A stretch of 64,000 nt of DNA from JAXMBN01 sp046349875 (GCA_046349875.1 JAXMBN010000003.1:145248-209247); one strand, 5' to 3'. Positions 35,788-44,317 are shown, numbered from the stretch's first letter. Numbers and translations are program-made. The notes: generated by a model not told the origin, from the letters alone.

Positions 35788-36072
35788 GTGGGCGGTGGTG
35801 GTGCTGGCCCGTGCATTATTGTCGTGATTAAGTGTGAAGCAACCGTGACTGTTTATCATTTTCAAGCAGGCGATGATCCCGAGATTTCGATGCTTGGTAA
35901 GGAGTGGTCTAATTGCCAAGCAATGGTTTGTGGTGGTAGCGATGAACGTGGTTCGAATTGCCTTGCGGATGAGGCAATGAGAGGATTGCATCGAATTGGA
36001 GTTGAAATAGTTGGGGTTTCGAACTCGGATGCTTGCGGAGTTCTTTCAGACGGCAACTGGTATGAAAGGTAG
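35788..36072 (+). CDS. Orphan C-terminal (toxin-like) domain of an RHS-type protein
   Basis: The frame is open from 35752 but the only usual start is GTG 35788. The protein begins GGGGAGPCIIVVIKCEATVTVY and has no signal peptide. Such a beginning fits a detached C-terminal domain rather than a complete gene. Distinct features are PCIIVVIKC, YHFQAGDDP, CQAMVCGGSDERGSNCLADEAM and SNSDACGVLSDGNWYER, with six cysteines. I do not know the fold. A short overlapping frame starting at 35763 (MRFTLAIAPWAVVVLARALLS) is hydrophobic like a signal peptide but stops after 21 codons. The toxin reading comes from context: a small putative membrane protein follows at 36122, in the position of an immunity gene. 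An RHS core upstream is missing here. Confidence 0.5.
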   Translation: MGGGGAGPCIIVVIKCEATVTVYHFQAGDDPEISMLGKEWSNCQAMVCGGSDERGSNCLADEAMRGLHRIGVEIVGVSNSDACGVLSDGNWYER

Positions 36073-36121
36073 CATCTACTACGTTTGTCGGATTACTTAG
36101 TATATTAAGAGAGACTAAACT

Positions 36122-36556
36122 TTGGCTTCTCGAACCATATATATTGCGGTCGCAACTATCATCGCTTTTGCGATAGTTGGTATTGTGATTTTGAGGCGAA
36201 CGGCACCAATTCGCGAGCTAAATGCAGTGAGGGATTCCATAGTAGATCGCCTTGAAGAGTCGAAGTCGTTCCCGCCAGTTAATACGGATCCTGCAGATTG
36301 GCAACAAATTGTAGGCTGGACGCAGATTGCAATTCCTAATTGCTTTTTTGAGCCAGAGTATGTAGTGGATTGGGCTCGATTTAGAGAGTTTTCGAAATCA
36401 TGGAATTCGAAACGGTCAAATCCAGTAGACTCTGCAACCATAAACTGGATCTGGGACGAACTGGAAATACTCACGAAGAATGGGAAATCGTATTCTGAGA
36501 AATATCGGCCAACGAAGCCTATTGGCTCCGTTCATAAGAACAATGGTTCTCCCTAA
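36122..36556 (+). CDS. Putative membrane-anchored immunity protein
   Basis: This 144-residue protein has a TTG start (36122) after a weak AAGAGAG ribosome site. It begins 49 bp after the toxin-like ORF. One transmembrane helix (residues 5-24, IYIAVATIIAFAIVGIVIL) anchors a mostly helical soluble part with several Trp residues (ADWQQIVGWTQ, WARFREFSKSWNSKR, INWIWDELEIL). There is no known domain. The position after an RHS-type toxin domain, the small size and the single membrane anchor are what one expects for an immunity protein to a toxin acting at the membrane or in the periplasm (inference). Its last five codons and stop are formed by repeat R2 (36545-36613), so the true C-terminus may have been altered by recombination. 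Confidence 0.5.
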   Translation: MASRTIYIAVATIIAFAIVGIVILRRTAPIRELNAVRDSIVDRLEESKSFPPVNTDPADWQQIVGWTQIAIPNCFFEPEYVVDWARFREFSKSWNSKRSNPVDSATINWIWDELEILTKNGKSYSEKYRPTKPIGSVHKNNGSP

Positions 36557-36613
36557 GATAAGAGACGTTAACAGCGATAAGGGGCGAGGTGAGGACGGAT
36601 TCTGAGCGGGGAA
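36545..36613. repeat. Repeat R2, copy A
   Basis: These 69 bp start with GGTTCTCCCTAAG and contain GGGGCGAGGTGAGGACGGAT and TCTGAGCGGGGA. A second copy lies at 38463-38532 with about five differences. Each copy follows an immunity-type gene. Confidence 0.8.
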
Positions 36614-36761
36614 CTGGACCACTTCTCGTCCCTAAATAAGGTCGATTCGAGGGTACTTCGAGCCCGCTTAGAGGTCACTGCGTGATGTCATTCTACATAA
36701 GGAATTACCGCATCTTCCCATGCTTTTGAATCGATCGCTGTTTCGATCAACGGCGCGAATC

Positions 36762-37053
36762 GTTTTTTATATATCGTTGGCATTGTATTTAGGTGCCGCT
36801 CCCGTAAGGCGTCTTTTCGTTCCATGGCGTTGATCGGCTAGAATGAAATCCATGGTCGCTAGTCTTCAAGGCACAATCCGATTTCCAACGGATGCCTCTC
36901 GCGCACGCCCGCGCGCAAGAGCCTTCGAGTGGTCAACTCAACCTCCGAGAGAGTTTGACAGGGGCTTTCAGCATCCATCACCTGCTCCGAGCCCATCATT
37001 CCTCGGTAAAACGATCACTCCAGCTTGGAAGCTCACAAGCACAGACCATAGAA
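36762..37053. repeat. Repeat R1, copy A
   Basis: These are about 290 bp running from GTTTTTTATATATCG to GACCATAGAA, matched by copy B at 39174-39473 with roughly 80% identity by eye. Both copies keep a long open frame (MVASLQGT.RFPTDASRA, then GFQHPSPAPSPSFLGKTI). Counting differences over about 70 codons I find 9, 9 and 14 at first, second and third positions. That is too little bias to call it coding. Confidence 0.8.
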
Positions 37054-37895
37054 CCCAGCAGTTCTCAGTGGAGGCAATTAGCAACGCCAGTGGCAGCGTG
37101 GTCGAACGCCTGGCATACACCGCCTTTGGACAGCCCACCTTTACCAATGCTTCAGGTTCAGCGCTCTCATCTTCTGCCAAAGCCACTCGCTACACCTTCA
37201 CCGGTCGTGAATGGGATTCCGCCCTCGAACTCCATCACTTCAGGGCAAGTTGGATGAGCGGTGTGAGTGGAAGGTTTATGGGAAGGGATCCGATAGATTA
37301 CGAAGGTAGCGAATGGAATCTCTATGAGATTTTTGGAGGAGATGCTTTGAGTGAAACGGACTCAAGTGGCCTTGCCTTTGGCCTTGCCGTTGACTCAGTT
37401 TCGGGAGCAATACAACAATGTATGAAAAAGGCTACTCCAGCAGCGCAAATTGAGTGCTTAGAGTTATTTATCTCTCAAGGGTTCGACAAAAAGGGTGTTC
37501 TTAAACAGCTGGTTAATAAAATAAAATACGGCAAACCTCGTCCGCCGCGTCCTAACAGAAGACAGAACCGCCGTGGAACAAACTGCACTGAAGCGCAAGT
37601 CACCTATTACTACGGAATGGTCACCTTGGCATGCAAAACGAATTCTTATTCATGTGGGCAGGAAGGTGCGAAGACCGATTTGTGTCCAAAGGAGTTACTT
37701 GCAAGATCGACATTGGCTGGCGGGTGCGCTACCGTGAGGTTTACATACCAGCGAATGTGCTTTCCTCGCTCGCATCCCGAATGGCAAGAACATGAGAATA
37801 AGCGTGCTGAAGCGTTAAAGACTGCATCTATTTGCTTAGCGAAAGCGAAGCGGATCCTTGTTGCGATGGAAAATGATGAAACACGATGTAATTGA
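36843..37895 (+). CDS. RHS core remnant fused to Cys-rich toxin domain
   Basis: Residues 1-71 are translated repeat R1 and probably not native. From about 75 the RHS-associated core is plain: VVERLAYTAFGQPTFTNASG, RYTFTGREWDSALELHHFRA, VSGRFMGRDPIDYEGSEWNLYE and the end ALSETDSSGLAFG. The N-terminal YD-repeat shell is missing, so this is an orphan tip. Residues 180-350 are a new C-terminal domain rich in Cys and basic residues: RGTNCTEAQ, LACKTNSYSCG, LCPKELLARSTLAGGC, TYQRMCFPRSHPEWQEHE and SICLAKAK. The C...CK..SC...C..L...C...R....CF pattern with a later His recalls the Ntox16-like polymorphic toxin group, from memory and unverified. The 3' end overlaps the next gene, as toxin and immunity genes often do. 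Confidence 0.75.
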   Translation: MKSMVASLQGTIRFPTDASRARPRARAFEWSTQPPREFDRGFQHPSPAPSPSFLGKTITPAWKLTSTDHRTQQFSVEAISNASGSVVERLAYTAFGQPTFTNASGSALSSSAKATRYTFTGREWDSALELHHFRASWMSGVSGRFMGRDPIDYEGSEWNLYEIFGGDALSETDSSGLAFGLAVDSVSGAIQQCMKKATPAAQIECLELFISQGFDKKGVLKQLVNKIKYGKPRPPRPNRRQNRRGTNCTEAQVTYYYGMVTLACKTNSYSCGQEGAKTDLCPKELLARSTLAGGCATVRFTYQRMCFPRSHPEWQEHENKRAEALKTASICLAKAKRILVAMENDETRCN

Positions 37896-38358
37896 TGCGA
37901 TATTAGACACTTGGGCAGACATCAGCTACAGTGAAGTTGTTGATCAGAGTCTGCGTGAATATTCTCCGCATCCTGAAGAGCAAGATGCTAAGCGATTATT
38001 TCTGGGACATAAGTGGGGAGAGATTACTGACGAAGTGCTGAGTAGTGATGTACCGAATCCATTCCTAATTGGATCAACGGCGTTGCGTTACTATCTGCCT
38101 GCCTTTTTGATTTGTGCGATTCGAAAGAAACGTTGGTGCGAACTACTTGAGTATTTAGCTGATATAAAGCTTCGAGTTCCTAGAAAAGAAAATGCACTTG
38201 AACGATTCAAGGAGGATTTTGATCCCTTATCGCAAGCGCAAAGATTTGCGGTTATGCGATTCCTGCAATATGCGAGCAGCTTCTATGAAGATGATTCACG
38301 AGTCAAAGCTAGAATCAAGGATTCCATTGAGCGGTACTGGGGACGGAGTGACTGTTAA
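37873..38358 (+). CDS. Putative cognate immunity protein (DUF6714-like)
   Basis: This is a soluble protein of about 161 residues. ATG 37873 (MMKHDVIDAILD) is chosen over the TTG at 37858, and it overlaps the toxin stop by about 23 bp, implying translational coupling. It is acidic and helical, with ADISYSEVVDQSLREY, FLGHKWGEITDEVL and SDVPNPFLIGSTALRYYLPAFLICAI, then a second helical half ending DDSRVKARIKDSIERYWG. The LIGSTALRYYLPAFL segment resembles DUF6714-type proteins, known near polymorphic toxins. That match is from memory. Its position, size and overlap make it the immunity partner of the Cys-rich RHS toxin (inference). Repeat R2 copy B follows about 105 bp later. Confidence 0.65.
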   Translation: MMKHDVIDAILDTWADISYSEVVDQSLREYSPHPEEQDAKRLFLGHKWGEITDEVLSSDVPNPFLIGSTALRYYLPAFLICAIRKKRWCELLEYLADIKLRVPRKENALERFKEDFDPLSQAQRFAVMRFLQYASSFYEDDSRVKARIKDSIERYWGRSDC

Positions 38359-39173
38359 TAGACGATTCGGTGTGCCACTTGGTTTCGCCTAACCGTTATT
38401 GATAGCCATTTCTAACGGCATGAGGGCGTTTGGAATTCCCCTCGAAAAGTTGACACTGAATCGGTTCTCCCTAAGAGAGGAGACGTTAACAACGATTAGG
38501 GGCGAGGTGAGGACGGATTCTGAGCGGGGAGCGGGTGGAGTCTGAAATCGTCAAGAATCGCGATTTCTTCAGGTTTTCTCTATCGCACTAAACCACTGCA
38601 AACCGTTTTCGAGAGGCCTCTTGGCATGCTGCCAGAGGCCCATTCGAGCATGACCAATCGCGATGGTTGTGCTGTTTTGAGGATGATTTTCGGGGCATCG
38701 ACAGAGTCTCTACCGCCGAACGAACCGTAGTTCGGTTGTCCTCAACCGTATGGGCGCATCTACCGACATGGAGTGTGTTATTGCTCATCGTAGTTGCATC
38801 GGTAACGCTTGGGGTTTGTTGCCCCTCACCCCCGCACTTCTCCCCTCTTGCAGTTCATAACGCCATGGGCAATCCGTTGCGGGGCGAGGGGAGAATACCG
38901 GAGTTAGTCGTGGGATTGCTTCGCTTGATGATGAGCGCTAAGCAGACCTTCGGGCTTGATGAAAGCGAGCTGCGACGTGCTGCAAAATGTTCAAGCAAGT
39001 GCCAAACCGTTAGAAGACTGGTTCGGAAGAACGGTCATACATCCGATGCCGATTGGCCTGAATGAGCGGATTGAGTTCGTGCGGAGCGGATCCTATCAGC
39101 CGTATGGCGTTTGCCACGGTTTCGTATGCACTACCAACCGACGCTAACGCGTTGCGGCTAAGGTCATGCCGCT
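38359..39173. other. Gene-free segment of the RHS island
   Basis: These 815 bp hold R2 copy B (listed separately), a palindromic TTCGGTTGTCCTCAACCG near 38731 related to the 29-bp repeats, and a C-rich/G-rich pair (CCCCTCACCCCCGCACTTC and GGGGCGAGGGGAGA, 38821-38895) that can base-pair. The sequence CTAACGCGTTGCGGCTAA lies at 39144-39161. Open frames here look random. I interpret it as degenerate inter-cassette DNA. Confidence 0.5.
38463..38532. repeat. Repeat R2, copy B
   Basis: This is the second copy of the R2 repeat (GGTTCTCCCTAAGAGAGGAG start, GATTCTGAGCGGGGAGC end), about 105 bp after the second immunity gene. See copy A at 36545. Confidence 0.8.
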
Positions 39174-39473
39174 TGTTTTTATATATCGATGACGTTGTAC
39201 TTAGATGCCGTATCCGGATGGTGTCGTTTTGTTTGCGATCCATGGCGTTGATCGGTTAGAATGGAACCCATGGTCGCTAGTCTTCAAGGCACATTCCGAT
39301 TTCCAACTGATGCTTCTCGCGCATCCCCGCGCGCAAGAGGTTTGGAACGATCCACTCAACTTCCAAGAATCATTGACATGGGCTTTCAGCATCCATCACC
39401 TGCTCCTAGCCCATCATTCCTTGGGAAAACGATCAGGTCAGTTTGGAAGAGCACAAGCAGTGACCATAGAAAT
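39174..39473. repeat. Repeat R1, copy B, abutting the sulfatase gene
   Basis: This copy matches copy A from GTTTTTATATATCG to GACCATAGAAATC. In copy A the repeat leads into the RHS remnant. Here it ends 24 bp before the sulfatase start, so its frame is continuous with the sulfatase and would add about 79 residues if translated. Confidence 0.8.
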
Positions 39474-39497
39474 CGATGGTGTACGATCGCAGGGATA

Positions 39498-40865
39498 ATG
39501 GTGATGGCAATCGCCTGCTGTTCGATCACTATGGGGCAAGATCGACCCAATATCGTACTGGTCCTGTTCGATGATTTGGGTTGGGGACAACCTCAGTGTT
39601 ACGATGCCGCTTCAACTCTTCCAACACCCCAATTGAATCTCCTGGCAACACAGGGGATGCGTTTCACCGATGCCCATTCCGCTGCGGCTGTTTGCACTCC
39701 GACTCGCTATGGAATCCTGACTGGACGGTATCCATGTCGCATCGGTCAATTCGGAGTTTTGGGAACATGGTCACCGCCCATCCTTCCAACGACACGTCTC
39801 ACCTTGCCTTCATTGCTTCAACAAGGCGGCTACGATACGGCGTGTATCGGAAAGTGGCATCTCGGCCTTCAATGGAAAGAACGCGGCAAAGAGATCCCTG
39901 AAATTGGAACGCGTTTCCGCGAAGGTCCCAATGAATTGGGATTCGACTATTTTTGTGGTTACACACACGCCGCTGGAATCGAAGCGGTACTGGAGCAGGA
40001 TCGAGTCATCAGTCATATCAGCAAGGTAGAGAGTCAACCCTTGATGACGCGCAAAGCGGTGGAATGGCTTGAGCAACGAGATGCCACCCGGCCGTTCTTT
40101 CTGTATTTTCCGATGTGTCCACCTCATTATCCCGTGGCACCTTCGGCTGAGTTTGTTGGTAAGAGCGGAGGGGTCGATATCGCGGGGAAAGATCTGCAAG
40201 GTCAAGCCGATCCCAAACGGTATCCCGATTGGTTGTATCAGGGAGATGCGATGCTAGGTGCACTGCTTAAGGTTCTTGAACAAAGAGGCCTCGCAGATAA
40301 CACCATCGTTATCGCCACTTCCGATAATGGGGCCGAGCATCGCAGTTATCCGCCTCTTCGCGAATCCAAGCGAAGTATCTATGAAGGTGGACATCGAGTT
40401 CCACTCGTGGTTCGATGGCCAAAGAAGATCAAGCCAGGTTCCGTTTGGAATCATCCTGTTTGCTTAACCGATCTAATGGCAACAGTGGCACCCTTAGCCA
40501 AACAGTCGTTGCCCGCCAATGCAGGCGAAGATAGTGTCAGTTTCTTACCGGCTTTATTGGGGCAGACAGCGGATTCCACTCGCGATGCCATCGTCCATCA
40601 ATCGATGGCCGGGGATCTTGCCATTCGCTCCGATGCTTGGAAGCTGATCTGTTTTAAGAATGGACGCCGCGAACTCTATAATCTGAAAGAGGATCTCAGC
40701 GAAAGCAAAGATCGACTCAAGGAGTTTCCGGAGATCGAACAGCGATTGGCAGCGATGCTTCAAAAGTGTCTCGAAGAAGGTCGAAGTACGCCAGGGGTTC
40801 GACAGGTGAATGAATATGAGATTACTGTTCCGAAAATGAAAGATTCAGAGAAGCGAAAAAGGTAA
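39498..40865 (+). CDS. Type I sulfatase (arylsulfatase family), exported
   Basis: This enzyme of about 455 residues hydrolyses sulfate esters, likely of algal or host polysaccharides in planctomycetes. The signature CTPTRYGILTGRY contains C66, the cysteine converted to formylglycine by the maturation enzyme (CxPxR motif). The metal ligands are in RPNIVLVLFDDLGWG near the N-terminus. GKWHLG and TSDNGAEH are also typical. ATG 39498 with AGGG ahead gives a short signal peptide (MVMAIACCSITMGQ). Reading from 39261 would add the translated R1 repeat. It appears complete, ending with a Lys/Arg-rich tail. The R1 repeat directly upstream means its present promoter region may have been replaced by recombination. 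Confidence 0.92.
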   Translation: MVMAIACCSITMGQDRPNIVLVLFDDLGWGQPQCYDAASTLPTPQLNLLATQGMRFTDAHSAAAVCTPTRYGILTGRYPCRIGQFGVLGTWSPPILPTTRLTLPSLLQQGGYDTACIGKWHLGLQWKERGKEIPEIGTRFREGPNELGFDYFCGYTHAAGIEAVLEQDRVISHISKVESQPLMTRKAVEWLEQRDATRPFFLYFPMCPPHYPVAPSAEFVGKSGGVDIAGKDLQGQADPKRYPDWLYQGDAMLGALLKVLEQRGLADNTIVIATSDNGAEHRSYPPLRESKRSIYEGGHRVPLVVRWPKKIKPGSVWNHPVCLTDLMATVAPLAKQSLPANAGEDSVSFLPALLGQTADSTRDAIVHQSMAGDLAIRSDAWKLICFKNGRRELYNLKEDLSESKDRLKEFPEIEQRLAAMLQKCLEEGRSTPGVRQVNEYEITVPKMKDSEKRKR

Positions 40866-40987
40866 GTGCTCGCTGGGAAATGCAATCTGATTGACTTCGA
40901 AATGCGTGCCGATAGAATCCAATGGAAGATCTATGAATGCAGAGTAAAGTGCTCGGTGGTCCTTAACTCTTGTTGCATGTTGTCTTT

Positions 40988-41431
40988 ATGAATGGGACGC
41001 GACTACATTCAAGCCTCCCTTCTGTCCGAGCAGCTCTTTGGGGAGTGCTTGGTTTTGTGATCTTCATTGAGGTATCAGGGATCGAGCAACTCCATGCAAG
41101 TTGTGGAGACCATTTAGCTCATCGTTACTTTCCATCGCGTTTGCATGGAAAACAACCGGATGCCGTTTCGTGGACGACTCCATTGAGATATGGCGATGCA
41201 GTGCCATCTTCGAAGGAAGAAGGATGTTTGTCGTGCCAGGATCAAACAACGACCCGTGTGAAGTCGACAACCATCGTGCGAGTTCGCTCCGATTGGCAAT
41301 TGGAGCAGTTGAATCGGACTCAGACTTTTGAATTACGAGAGTTCTACTGGGTCGTGCCTAGTGATTTTGAAGTTCGGGAGGGTGAGCCAAACATCGTCCT
41401 TCGTCCCCCGATTGCGTCTCGGCTTGGTTAG
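40988..41431 (+). CDS. Hypothetical exported protein with Cys pair
   Basis: This protein has about 147 residues. ATG 40988 gives a good signal peptide (RAALWGVLGFVIFIEVSGIEQLHA), followed by SCGDHLAHRY, a start seen in a class of small exported planctomycete proteins. CLSCQ at about 82-86 and the earlier Cys suggest a metal or disulfide site. The C-terminal part (FELREFYWVVPSDFEVREGEPN) looks like a fragment of a beta domain. No function is known to me. It lies between the sulfatase and the AhpD/deiodinase fusion, all on the plus strand; the spacing of about 120 and 250 bp does not require an operon. Confidence 0.55.
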   Translation: MNGTRLHSSLPSVRAALWGVLGFVIFIEVSGIEQLHASCGDHLAHRYFPSRLHGKQPDAVSWTTPLRYGDAVPSSKEEGCLSCQDQTTTRVKSTTIVRVRSDWQLEQLNRTQTFELREFYWVVPSDFEVREGEPNIVLRPPIASRLG

Positions 41432-41681
41432 ACGAATCGCAGGTTGCAGAATTTTCAGTTCCCATTTGGGGATGTTCCATTCGATCTACGCAGGAGACGC
41501 AATGTCATCCCGCGTATGAAGTCTCTTTTGATTCGTCGAAGCCGTTCTTACACCAAGGCTCTTTGGCGAGGATTCATCGGGATTCGATGAAGAAATGGAG
41601 CTCGGTACGGTAATGAGATGTTCATCCGTGCCCATTCAAAGTCGACGATTCAAAGCACTATCAGGCAAAGAGAATGAACTC

Positions 41682-44189
41682 ATGATAATCCATCCAACTT
41701 GGCCAATTGGGCCACTGTTCCTCATCCGCATGTGTCTTGCGATGCTATTTGCATCCATTTCAACCATGGGCATGTCCCATGGTCAGGATACTTCTGACAA
41801 GAATCCTTCCAGCTGGCATGCGTGGGAACGCATAAATGATGCAGAAGCTTGGGCGTTGCTACCAGAGGTAGCGAGTGGTGAGAAGAGAATGCTCCCGAAT
41901 TGGGTAAAGCCAATTGTTTTGCAAATGCCGAGAACAGCTGCAGCTCTATTGGAACTGGACGCAGCGTTTCGAAATGACTTGTCGTTGGATCCTCAGCTGC
42001 GAGCCAAGCTGCGATGGATTGTGGCAAATGCAAACAACTCCGAGTATGGAAAAGCGATGGCTCTCAGCGATTACAAACGCGTTGCTGGAGCGAGGGCGGA
42101 GATCACGGACTTTACCGGACCTTCTTCACAATGGCCCGACGACTTGAGAAGTGAGTTCGAATTTGTTCAATTGCTCTCCGTTGCAGCACCGACCATTCCT
42201 GACTCGTTATTTGAAGGACTTCGGGAGCGTTACGGAGATCGCGGCGTGGCCGCAATCGTGTTACATACGGCGTACAACAACTTTCAAGACCGCCTCCTGC
42301 TGGGGCTGGGTGTTCCGATCGAAGGGATGGGGCCGGCAGCGCCGTTGAATGTTCGGTTTGTGGAAGGCGCGGTTCAGGTCAAGCCGCTTATTCCATCCGA
42401 GAATGGAGTGGATCGTTCTAATGAACAGGGAAAGGCAGTGACTCATGGTGATCGTCAATGGACGAGCCTGACGTTTGAAGAATTGCAGAGTCGACTACAG
42501 AGCCAACGTAAGCGAGTGCCTCGCCTTCGTGTTCCCTCATGGGACGAAATTGCAAATCGATTACCACCGGCTATGGCTGCGAGCCCAACTTCCATCCGTT
42601 GGAGTTTGATGAACTATGGATACGCGCCCGACTTGGCGATTGCATGGACCCGCGCGACTCGAACGCATTGGGCGGAGTACCCATCGAATCGTATTTTTGA
42701 AGAGAGTCTATTCTGGGTTCAAACAAGAGCCTTAGGGTGTAACTACTGCATGGGGCATTGCGAAATGCTGCTCGAATTGGCCGGTATGTCGCATTCGGAT
42801 GTCATGCGACGGACCAGGTTATTAGCTGAAAGCGACTGGTCGGCCTTCCCTGAGGAAGAGCAGCGAGCCTACGATTTCGCTCGAAAATTGACGGCAACTC
42901 CGAGCAAAATGACTGCAAGCGATTACACAACTCTCGAGAGAGATTTCGGTTCCAAGCGGGCGATGTCGATCTTCCTTTGGCTTTGCCGAGGTCTTTATAT
43001 GACTCGTATTTCTGACGGGTTTCAACTCCCGCTCGAGACCGAAAATGTGTTTGCATCCACTCCTCCGAAACCAAAAGAAGAGTTTTTGGCGTTGGCACAG
43101 GAAGAATTAACTGAGGAATCGGAAGCGATCATTCGAGAGCTCAGATCGAATCTACCATCTGATTCCGAAGCGATCGCCATGCTAAACGACATATTGAAAG
43201 GCAGCAATCTTGGTCCTGACGATGGATGGTTTCCGCTTGCAAAAGTGGAGAATCGATTTGATTGGATTTATGTTCGGAGACGCTACGACAAAGATTCAAA
43301 TGGTGTCCTATCTGCCAGTGAGATGGGTGTGAGCGATGTTGATTTTCAGCGACTCGATCGTGATTCGGATGGACAGTTGACTGAGGCCGATTGGGATTGG
43401 AGCAAGCATTCACTAACCTCTTCGCCAGGATCGGATCTTTTTTGGAGGACGGATCGCGACGGCAATGGAAAGATCACCAAAGAAGAATTTGGGCAGCTCT
43501 TCGATGACCTTGTTTCCTCTGGTGAGTTTCTGACGATCGATGAGCTGCGCGACGAGCTGACGGTTCGACCACCGAAAGCAGGTACAAAGCCACCGGCAGG
43601 ACCGACGAGGAATACACTGATCAAGGCCCTCAAAAGTCAAGAACTTGGTTCGTTGAACGCTGGGCCGCATTTGAATGAGGTGGCTCCCGATTTTGTCTTG
43701 AAATCGTTGGACAACCAAGAGGTTCAACTTTCTAAGATTGTCCCTCAAAAGCCCACGGTTCTCATCTTTGGAAACTTTACTTGCGGGCCTTTTCGAAGCC
43801 ATTCAGGGAACATTGAGAAACTGTACGAGCGTTACAAAGATAGAGCCAACATGTATTTGGTGTACGTACGCGAAGCACATCCAAGTGATGGTTGGTGGAT
43901 GAAGAGCAATCAGCGAGTGGGGATCGATTTGAAGCAGCCGCTCGATAATTTGCAACGAAGGAAGATCGCCGAAACGTGCCAAAGCCATCTGGCCCTTCGC
44001 ATCCCATTCTTAGTGGATACGGTGGATGATCAAGTTGGATCGACCTACAGTGGAATGCCGAATCGGCTTTACCTGATCGATCAAGACGGGAAAATTGCTT
44101 TCAAGAATGGAAGAGGACCTTTTGGATTTCATCCTCGCCAGCTGGAGCAAGCGTTACTGATTCTTCTCAATGAATCCAGCAAGAAGTAG
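41682..44189 (+). CDS. Exported fusion: AhpD-like (CMD) + EF-hands + deiodinase-like thioredoxin fold
   Basis: This protein has about 835 residues. From ATG 41682 a signal peptide (FLIRMCLAMLFASISTMGMSHGQ) is followed by two carboxymuconolactone-decarboxylase/AhpD-type helical domains. The first (about 80-220) has lost the cysteines. The second has the peroxidase-type site CNYCMGHCEMLLEL, Cys at about 353 and 356 counted from this start. Three EF-hand loops follow (DKDSNGVLSASE, DRDSDGQLTEAD, DRDGNGKITKEE). The C-terminal 180 residues resemble type I iodothyronine deiodinases: FGNFTCGPFRSHSGNIEKLY, VYVREAHPSDGWWM and RLYLIDQDGKIAFKNGRGPFGF. A Cys stands where animal enzymes have selenocysteine. 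A calcium-modulated thiol oxidoreductase is a reasonable guess; the real substrate is unknown. Confidence 0.85.
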   Translation: MIIHPTWPIGPLFLIRMCLAMLFASISTMGMSHGQDTSDKNPSSWHAWERINDAEAWALLPEVASGEKRMLPNWVKPIVLQMPRTAAALLELDAAFRNDLSLDPQLRAKLRWIVANANNSEYGKAMALSDYKRVAGARAEITDFTGPSSQWPDDLRSEFEFVQLLSVAAPTIPDSLFEGLRERYGDRGVAAIVLHTAYNNFQDRLLLGLGVPIEGMGPAAPLNVRFVEGAVQVKPLIPSENGVDRSNEQGKAVTHGDRQWTSLTFEELQSRLQSQRKRVPRLRVPSWDEIANRLPPAMAASPTSIRWSLMNYGYAPDLAIAWTRATRTHWAEYPSNRIFEESLFWVQTRALGCNYCMGHCEMLLELAGMSHSDVMRRTRLLAESDWSAFPEEEQRAYDFARKLTATPSKMTASDYTTLERDFGSKRAMSIFLWLCRGLYMTRISDGFQLPLETENVFASTPPKPKEEFLALAQEELTEESEAIIRELRSNLPSDSEAIAMLNDILKGSNLGPDDGWFPLAKVENRFDWIYVRRRYDKDSNGVLSASEMGVSDVDFQRLDRDSDGQLTEADWDWSKHSLTSSPGSDLFWRTDRDGNGKITKEEFGQLFDDLVSSGEFLTIDELRDELTVRPPKAGTKPPAGPTRNTLIKALKSQELGSLNAGPHLNEVAPDFVLKSLDNQEVQLSKIVPQKPTVLIFGNFTCGPFRSHSGNIEKLYERYKDRANMYLVYVREAHPSDGWWMKSNQRVGIDLKQPLDNLQRRKIAETCQSHLALRIPFLVDTVDDQVGSTYSGMPNRLYLIDQDGKIAFKNGRGPFGFHPRQLEQALLILLNESSKK

Positions 44190-44244
44190 GTTCTGGCTTC
44201 AGCATTCTAATGGAAGGAAAGAAAGCTGGGCAGTTTCCTTTGAT

Positions 44245-44281
44245 TGGGATCGCGAATGGGCGTGAAGAGTTCGCGATCCCA
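44245..44281. terminator. Strong hairpin between convergent genes
   Basis: TGGGATCGCGAA (44245-44256) and TTCGCGATCCCA (44270-44281) form a perfect 12-bp stem with a 13-base loop. The outer flanks GATT and AATC extend it with a bulge. It lies between the convergent fusion gene and the amine oxidase. No T-run follows, so it may act as a rho-dependent or 3'-stabilising hairpin. Confidence 0.6.
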
Positions 44282-44317
44282 CAATCGTTACTGCAAAGCT
44301 GTTCGAGAAGCCAAGGC

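Noticed and set aside
36892..37257. Alternative frame within R1 copy A with SIHHLLRAHHS, also open in copy B.
   Set aside because: Both frames are open in both copies, and third-position bias is weak, so there is no reason to prefer a protein reading of R1.
38667..39065. Plus-strand frame of 132 codons in the RHS island.
   Set aside because: Composition looks random, it crosses a palindromic repeat and a C-rich/G-rich pair, and I see no domain or start signal.
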